A stretch of 27,500 bases of DNA, from contig JACVTC010000009.1 of NCBI GenBank assembly GCA_016946835.1, positions 702,501 to 730,000 on the forward strand. The letters run 5' to 3'. Below the pieces are notes generated by a model, which saw only the letters and a program-made list of their open reading frames with translations, made no database searches and had not been told where the DNA came from. Position numbers and translations under genes: made by a program. Within the stretch, counting starts at the first letter, position 1. Each line of letters begins with the position of its first letter. Positions 22,602 through 27,500 of this stretch are shown piece after piece. Source of the DNA: Neocallimastix lanati (nom. inval.) (lineage: Eukaryota > Neocallimastigomycota > Neocallimastigomycetes > Neocallimastigales > Neocallimastigaceae).

Positions 22602-22962
22602 AAAAAAATAATTTAGACACACATAATGAGACCTCATCCACCATTATGACCATAACAGATATAACTGTTAAGTGTGATATATTGGCATACTGATAAAGTA
22701 TCGCCCCTCCACATGTCATTACACATCTCTACCTTCTCTACCTGGGGCTGTATTCCCTAACATTCCTACATATATATCTCCATTGATCAGGTACATCGGA
22801 ATAGGAACCATTCACCAATCCAGTGGGTGTAATTGTTGGCGTGAGGACATATTATCATCAGTGCCTAATGATTAAGTCATGGCGTAGTATCGCAGGGGTT
22901 GGCAATATGCTGCCAAGGGAAAGCCATTTAGATACCACTGTGGTATAATTAATTTTGCAATA
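22602..22962. other. GC-richer, hairpin-rich island flanked by a 13-bp direct repeat
   Basis: GATGAATGAGAAA occurs at 22589-22601 and 22963-22975, bracketing the island like a target-site duplication. Inside are perfect inverted repeats: CATAATG/CATTATG (22622-22648), TAACAG/CTGTTA (22653-22670), TTGGCA/TGCCAA (22899-22916) and ATACCAC-T-GTGGTAT (22932-22946). The left end is A-rich, so on the minus strand the unit ends in a T-run. Frames are short and unrecognised; the longest is about 67 codons on the plus strand. It could be a small non-autonomous mobile element or a structured RNA. Confidence 0.5.
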
Positions 22963-22975
22963 GATGAATGAGAAA

Positions 22976-23082
22976 TTAATAAATTTAGTTAAAAAAATTT
23001 CTTTTGAAATAAAAAAAAAAAAAAAGCTCTTTTTTTTTAATTTATGTATTTATATTAAGTAACTATGATGTTTTAGACTAAA

Positions 23083-23123
<41 letters not shown>

Positions 23124-23843
23124 TTAAAAGTGTAAATATAGATTTATATTATATTATGAAAATAATTACAATAATAATTAAAATAATAACAAATTTATAA
23201 TTTATATATTTATTTAATAAAATAAATATTTATATATTTATATAAACTTGAGAATTAAAGGTATATTATATATATAACTAAGAAGAAAAAAAAATAATAA
23301 TCATATATATATAATAAAATATATAAAAAATAAAATAAACAAAAGAAGAAAAAAATAAAAATAAAATAAAAATAAACAAATAAAAATTTTATATACATAT
23401 ATATTCATATATAAGTAATAATATATATACTTTTATTTTTTTATTATCTTTTATTTTTTAAATAAAAAATAACTTACCAACACACTTACATGGAAAACAT
23501 TTAAAGGTTCCATTTCCCTCTCCTCTCATTATTTCTAAAAAAAAAAATAAATTAATTAATAATGTAATAGAAATTGATTTGATTGGTCAAAGTCTTCAGT
23601 AAAACTATCCAAAAAATAAAAAATTTAAATATTCAATAAATTTCATTTATTTTAAATATTTACTGTTTTATTTTATATATTATTTTATATATATATATAA
23701 TATTAAATATCACTAAAAATATAAATTTTGTAAATTTTGTAAATAAAAATAAAATAAATATTAAAATAATATATATAGAAAATAATAATATATATATAAA
23801 ACAAAAAGGAGAAGAGGAAAAAAAAAAAAAAAATAAGAAAAAA

Positions 23844-23880
<37 letters not shown>

Positions 23881-23887
23881 TCATTTA
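22976..23887. other. AT-rich region upstream of the ACT-domain gene
   Basis: Includes an A-run of about 36 near 23085-23120, the exon-like segment and an (ATA)n tract of about 12 units ending just before the ACT start codon. A core promoter is not distinguishable from background. Confidence 0.6.
23478..23534 (-). other. Exon-like segment with good splice borders, no partners found
   Basis: The minus strand has a polypyrimidine tract ending in TTTAG, 57 nt of ordinary composition, then the strong donor GTAAGT. The one useful open frame reads IMRGEGNGTFKCFPCKCV, with closely spaced cysteines. The length is a multiple of three, so skipping would keep the frame. No adjoining exon is recognisable within several hundred bases on either side, so it may be an internal exon of a gene with large introns, or a decayed remnant. 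Confidence 0.25.
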
Positions 23888-24253
23888 ATGGAATTAAAAA
23901 AATTAAATTTAGATTTGACCGTTTGTAAGGTGGCCAATATTCAAGCCATTGATTTAACCAAAGATTTTTATTTTATTGGTAAAACAGATGAAGAGATATC
24001 ATTAGTCTGTAAGACAGAGGATACTCCAAGTGAAACCACTGAAAGAGAAGATGGTTGGCGAGGTTTTCGTATACAAGGAGTATTAGATTTTTCTCTCATA
24101 GGTATTCTTTCTAAAATATCAGGTATACTTGCAGATCATAAAATTGGTATCTTTGCAGTATCTACATTCAATACAGATTATATTCTCGTAAAATCAGAGA
24201 ATTTTGATCGTGCTATGGACGTATTAAGTAAAGAAGGTTATACAGTTCTTTAA
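23888..24253 (+). CDS. ACT-domain protein of the bacterial COG3603 / CASTOR-ACT (ACT_7-like) type
   Basis: Intronless 121-residue ORF with an ATG start just downstream of an (ATA)n-rich leader. The N-terminal half has FYFIGKTDEEISLVC, then EREDGWRGFRIQG. The C-terminal half has VLDFSLIGILSKISGILAD, IGIFAVSTFNTDYILVK and the final helix FDRAMDVLSKEGY. This is the arrangement of the small COG3603 family (predicted regulators of amino-acid metabolism with tandem ACT-like folds), whose usual length is about 120-140 residues, so it looks full length. Inferred role: cytoplasmic amino-acid-binding regulator; the ligand is unknown. There is no signal peptide. Absence of introns and closeness to a mainly bacterial family suggest horizontal acquisition, which is common in anaerobic gut fungi. 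The nearest recognisable genes are unrelated. Confidence 0.88.
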   Translation: MELKKLNLDLTVCKVANIQAIDLTKDFYFIGKTDEEISLVCKTEDTPSETTEREDGWRGFRIQGVLDFSLIGILSKISGILADHKIGIFAVSTFNTDYILVKSENFDRAMDVLSKEGYTVL

Positions 24254-24564
24254 AATTCAAAAAAGAAAAAAAAAAAATATATTTAAAAAAGAATAAAAAG
24301 AAGAAAGAGAAGAATATAATATATACATATATATAAAATGAAATGAATACAAAAAGTTTTTTTTAATATTAACATTATTATTATTTGGTTTTTATAATCA
24401 TAATAATAGTAATAAAAAAAAGAAAAGAATATTAATAAGTTACTAAAAATAACAATAAATAATAATAATAATTATGTATAATAAATCAGAAACATATATC
24501 TAATATTTTATTTTATTTAAATATATATATTTATATATGTATATATATTTTTTAATTTATACAA

Positions 24565-24975
24565 TAAGTGCTTTATTTTAACTTTTCAATTTTTTATTTT
24601 ATGTTATTTTATTCAATCTATACTTATTTTAACGCTTCTACTATTTATTTTATTTTATATTCAATATGACATGATATTTCTTCTATTTATTTTATTTTAT
24701 TTTATTCAATCTATTCTTTATTTTAACTTTTCTATTTTTTATTTTATGTTATTCAATTTACACTTATTTTAACGCTTCTACTATTTATTTTATTTTATTA
24801 TATTAATATGTACTTTATATTAACATTTCTACTATTTATTTTATCTTATTTTATTCAATATATATACTGGTATTAACGTGTCTACTATTTATTTTGTTTT
24901 ATTCAATATGTACTTTATCTTTATATTGACATTTCTTCTATTTTATTTTATTTCATTTCATTTTATTTTATTTTA
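24565..24975. repeat. Degenerate minisatellite, unit about 50-60 bp
   Basis: Imperfect copies of a unit like TTAACGCTTCTACTATTTATTTTATTTTATTCAATATGTACTT recur (TCTACTATTTATTTTATT-type starts near 24636, 24776, 24828 and 24881). No coding potential. Confidence 0.65.
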
Positions 24976-25128
24976 TTTTATATATATTTTTATATATTTA
25001 TATATTTATATATATATTAAATACTATGCTAACTCTATTTCGCAATTAAATAATATGTCAAAATAAAATAATAATATCATCTTACTCATTTTATTAATAC
25101 ATCATTTGACAAAATAAAATAAAATAAA

Positions 25129-25179
<51 letters not shown>

Positions 25180-25530
25180 TAATAAAAATATACTATTTAT
25201 TTTTACTAATAGAATTATTAGTAATTTTTTTTAATTATATATTTATATTTATATTTATATTTATATATATTTAAATTTAAAATAATTTAAAATTTTTTAT
25301 TACAAACAAGAATTTATAATATCAGAAATGAATATTTTTAAAGTTAAATAGACATTTATATATTTATTAAAATATTTTTGTTAATACTTTAATGTTTTAT
25401 TTAATTATTTTTATTAATGCTTTACTTTTATATTAAATTATTTTTATTAATACATTACTTTAACGCTTTGTTTAATTATTTTCATATCTTTCTCACACAC
25501 CATTAAATAATGCCTGTGAAAATGAAAATG

Positions 25531-25570
<40 letters not shown>
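24976..25570. other. AT-rich intergenic DNA between minisatellite and ankyrin pseudogene
   Basis: Two long A-runs (about 25134-25173 and 25531-25570) and degenerate repeats of a TTTAATTATTTTTATTAATACTTTACTTTA type (25380-25485). No gene seen. Confidence 0.6.
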
Positions 25571-25574
<4 letters not shown>

Positions 25575-26200
25575 TAAAATATTTACTTTAATAATATGGA
25601 GCAGATGTAAATGAAAATGATATAATTCTAAAGATATAAAACAGTACATTTCTAACACTAGGATGTCTTCAATTTATAATTGAGAATTGTTTAAAATATT
25701 TTAATATATCATCAACTTAAATAAAAAATAAAAAAATGAATAAAGAATAACAATGTTTCTTTACTTTATATATTATCTTTAATAACATATAATTTTATGA
25801 TAATGAATTCATGTTATATTTATTATCATGTTATAAAAATAAAACTGCCATATCTGAATCATATTTAATCAACAAATTTCCAATGATAAATATTAGATTA
25901 TTTCTTTAAATATAATAATTAATTATAAAATATACTATAATGAATACAATAAAATAATAATATTTTTAAATGAAATTATGTTGTTGAACATGGCGCTGAT
26001 GTTAATAAAAAAAAAAAAATGGGATGGTGAAACACTAATTATTTTATGACGGTTAAAATAAGAAATGAAGCCCTAGTATAATACATAATTGATAATAGAA
26101 CAGATATAAAAAAAGAAAGCAACAATTATTGAACATGGAACTAATGTCAATAAAAGATGAAAGAAATGTCGAACACCATTATTTGACACCTCTATATAAT
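25571..26200 (+). pseudogene. Decayed ankyrin-repeat gene
   Basis: Ankyrin-repeat fragments appear in order on the plus strand but in shifting frames and with stops. At 25571 the translation is IVKYLL, two stops, then YGADVNEND. At 25983 it is VEHGADVNKK followed by a poly(A) run that shifts the frame to DGETLIIL. Near 26072 it is LV-stop-YIIDNRTDIKKESN. Near 26128 it is IIEHGTNVNKR, and near 26168 RTPLFD. The (I/V)VKYL.EHGADVN and DG.TPL signatures are characteristic of ankyrin repeats. The segment between 25640 and 25980 is more degenerate. No intact reading frame survives, and introns cannot explain in-repeat stops such as the TAATAA at 25589-25594. Limits are approximate. Confidence 0.75.
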
Positions 26201-26410
26201 CATAATATATCAAATTAGTATAAATAAAAGAATGAAATATTTTAAAAATATATCCAAATTTCTAATGATTATTGATAAATAATAGATAAATTAATAATTT
26301 CATAATAATAATAATAATAATAAATTTTCAATAGTGAAATAAAATTTCTATTTTTTATAGAATGGATCTAAATAAATTTATATATATGAAAATAACATAA
26401 ATTAAAAATA
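26195..26410. repeat. Partner of the 21075-21720 dispersed repeat, without the long ATT tract
   Basis: ATATATCAAATTAGTATA is followed directly by AATAAAAGAATGAAA. AAATTTTCA and TTTTTTATAGAATGGATCTAAATAAATTTA come later. It directly follows the ankyrin pseudogene. Confidence 0.55.
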
Positions 26411-27226
26411 TCTTACCAAAATAAAAATAAAAAAAAAAAAAAATTAAAAAAAAAATAAAAAAAAAAATTAATAATATGAAATAATAAATAAGAAACATAT
26501 TCAGAACTATATTTTAATACAAAAATTAGTATTTAATTATAAATTATTTAAATAAATTTTATTAAAATTTTATACATTTTACTTTTTTTCTACTTTTAGT
26601 TTTAAATATAAATAAATTATTTACTATTATTTACTACAAATTTATCTACTATTAATTATTTACTGTTATGTTATAATTTTTTTTTTTTTTTTTTTTTAAT
26701 TTTACTCTAAAATTAAAAAGATTATTTCAATTATACAAAATAAATAAATTATATGGAAATAAAAATATATTAATAATATTTATAAATATTTAAAAAAAAA
26801 AAAAAAAAAAAAAAGATTAATAAAGCTTTTTTTTTTTTTTTAATTATTTTTTTTTTTTTTTAATTTCATTGCTGTTTTATTGTATTTTATTTATTTTATT
26901 ATTGAAAGTTTTGATTATTTTATTGTTTTTGGTTTATTATTTTTGTTTATTTTGTTGTTTTATTTGTTATTTTTGTTATTTTTATTATTATTTAATATAT
27001 TGTTGTTTTGTTTATTTTGTTAATTTTATATATTGTTGCTTTGTTTAGTATATATATATATATATTTATATATATTATATTTATTTATTTATTTATTTAT
27101 CATTAAAATTTTAAATTCAATATATATATACCCTTTTTCTTTTTCTTTTTTTTTTTTTTTCCTTTTTGTTTTTAAAAAAAAAATATCTTTTAGTTTTATT
27201 TTTTTTTTTTTAATTATTAGTTCAGT
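26411..27226. other. AT-rich 3' flank of the fourth dockerin gene
   Basis: A/T runs and TTTTGTTTATTTTGTTG-type repeats (about 26920-27050). No gene seen. Confidence 0.6.
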
Positions 27227-27500
27227 TTACAGTTTATTATTACATGAATATGGTATAGAACACCATTTACCATTTTCTTTTCTCCAACCTCCATCAATAT
27301 CTGTATAGGTGGCCTCACATCCAGTGCAACAGCCATATTCACTACTGAAACCTGGACATTTTTGATAATCCGTAATTCCACACCATTGACCTCCTTCAAC
27401 ACCCCATTCTCCACTACTATCAGTAGTATAAACAGTGGTAGTACGATATTTACAGCAGGCATAACCTTCACTCTCAGACCAACACTCTCCTTTCTTATAC
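27227..27500 (-). CDS. Dockerin-bearing protein, C-terminal part only (runs off the window edge)
   Basis: The minus-strand frame is open from the window edge to a TAA at 27229-27227 and encodes 90 residues after one leading base. It holds two fungal dockerins: CWSESEGYACCKYRTTTVYT..EWGVEGGQWCGI, then CPGFSSEYGCCTGC..GWRKENGKWCSIPYSC. Cysteine spacing and the WCSIPY(S/T)C ending match the last two dockerins of the three CotH genes, so this is probably a related cellulosome component in the same orientation. The catalytic or CotH part lies outside the window, so its activity cannot be named. The last dockerin has GWRKENG where its relatives have DWGVENG. The tail NNKL replaces the longer tails of the other copies. 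Confidence 0.88.
   Translation of the reverse strand, partial: YKKGECWSESEGYACCKYRTTTVYTTDSSGEWGVEGGQWCGITDYQKCPGFSSEYGCCTGCEATYTDIDGGWRKENGKWCSIPYSCNNKL

Noticed and set aside
22820-22860. Hammerhead ribozyme, from CTGATGA on the minus strand
   Set aside because: No GAAA core strand or stem II/III arrangement follows the CTGATGA.

Overview
The window is extremely AT-rich (well over 80% A+T by eye), full of homopolymer runs, ATT/ATTT microsatellites and degenerate minisatellites, with a few islands of ordinary-composition DNA that are mostly genes. The genes have GT-AG introns and encode secreted proteins ending in cysteine-rich fungal dockerin (CBM10-type) repeats. This combination points to a nuclear contig of an anaerobic gut fungus (Neocallimastigomycota). 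The phylum is inferred from dockerin type and base composition; the genus cannot be told.

Layout. Three paralogous genes lie head-to-tail on the minus strand (2458-5306, 9591-12372, 15607-18387). Each has three exons of identical length (49, 475 and 1597 nt), and each joins in frame to a 706-residue protein: signal peptide, N-terminal region, CotH-type atypical kinase domain, three C-terminal dockerins. The terminal dockerins of a fourth dockerin gene, also on the minus strand, enter from the right edge (27227-27500). The tandem units include promoter and spacer DNA. Copies 2 and 3 are very recent duplicates (15 amino-acid differences counted by eye), but copy 3 carries patches that match copy 1 instead, which suggests gene conversion. 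All three have a TATA-like box at a similar place. Copies 2 and 3 also share a 15-bp dyad about 155 bp further upstream that copy 1 lacks.

Between and beyond these genes: a ~600-bp GC-rich, hairpin-rich island (7020-7645) with a perfect Pol III B-box match; dispersed repeats in the spacers; a second hairpin-rich island (22602-22962) flanked by a 13-bp direct repeat; a ~337-bp perfect (ATT)n tract; an intronless gene for a bacterial-type ACT-domain protein (23888-24253, plus strand); and a decayed ankyrin-repeat pseudogene (about 25571-26200, plus strand).

How the genes fit together: the dockerin proteins should be secreted and docked into the fungal cellulosome through scaffoldin-type partners, with CotH as the payload instead of a glycoside hydrolase. 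The ACT protein is probably an unrelated intracellular ligand-binding regulator.
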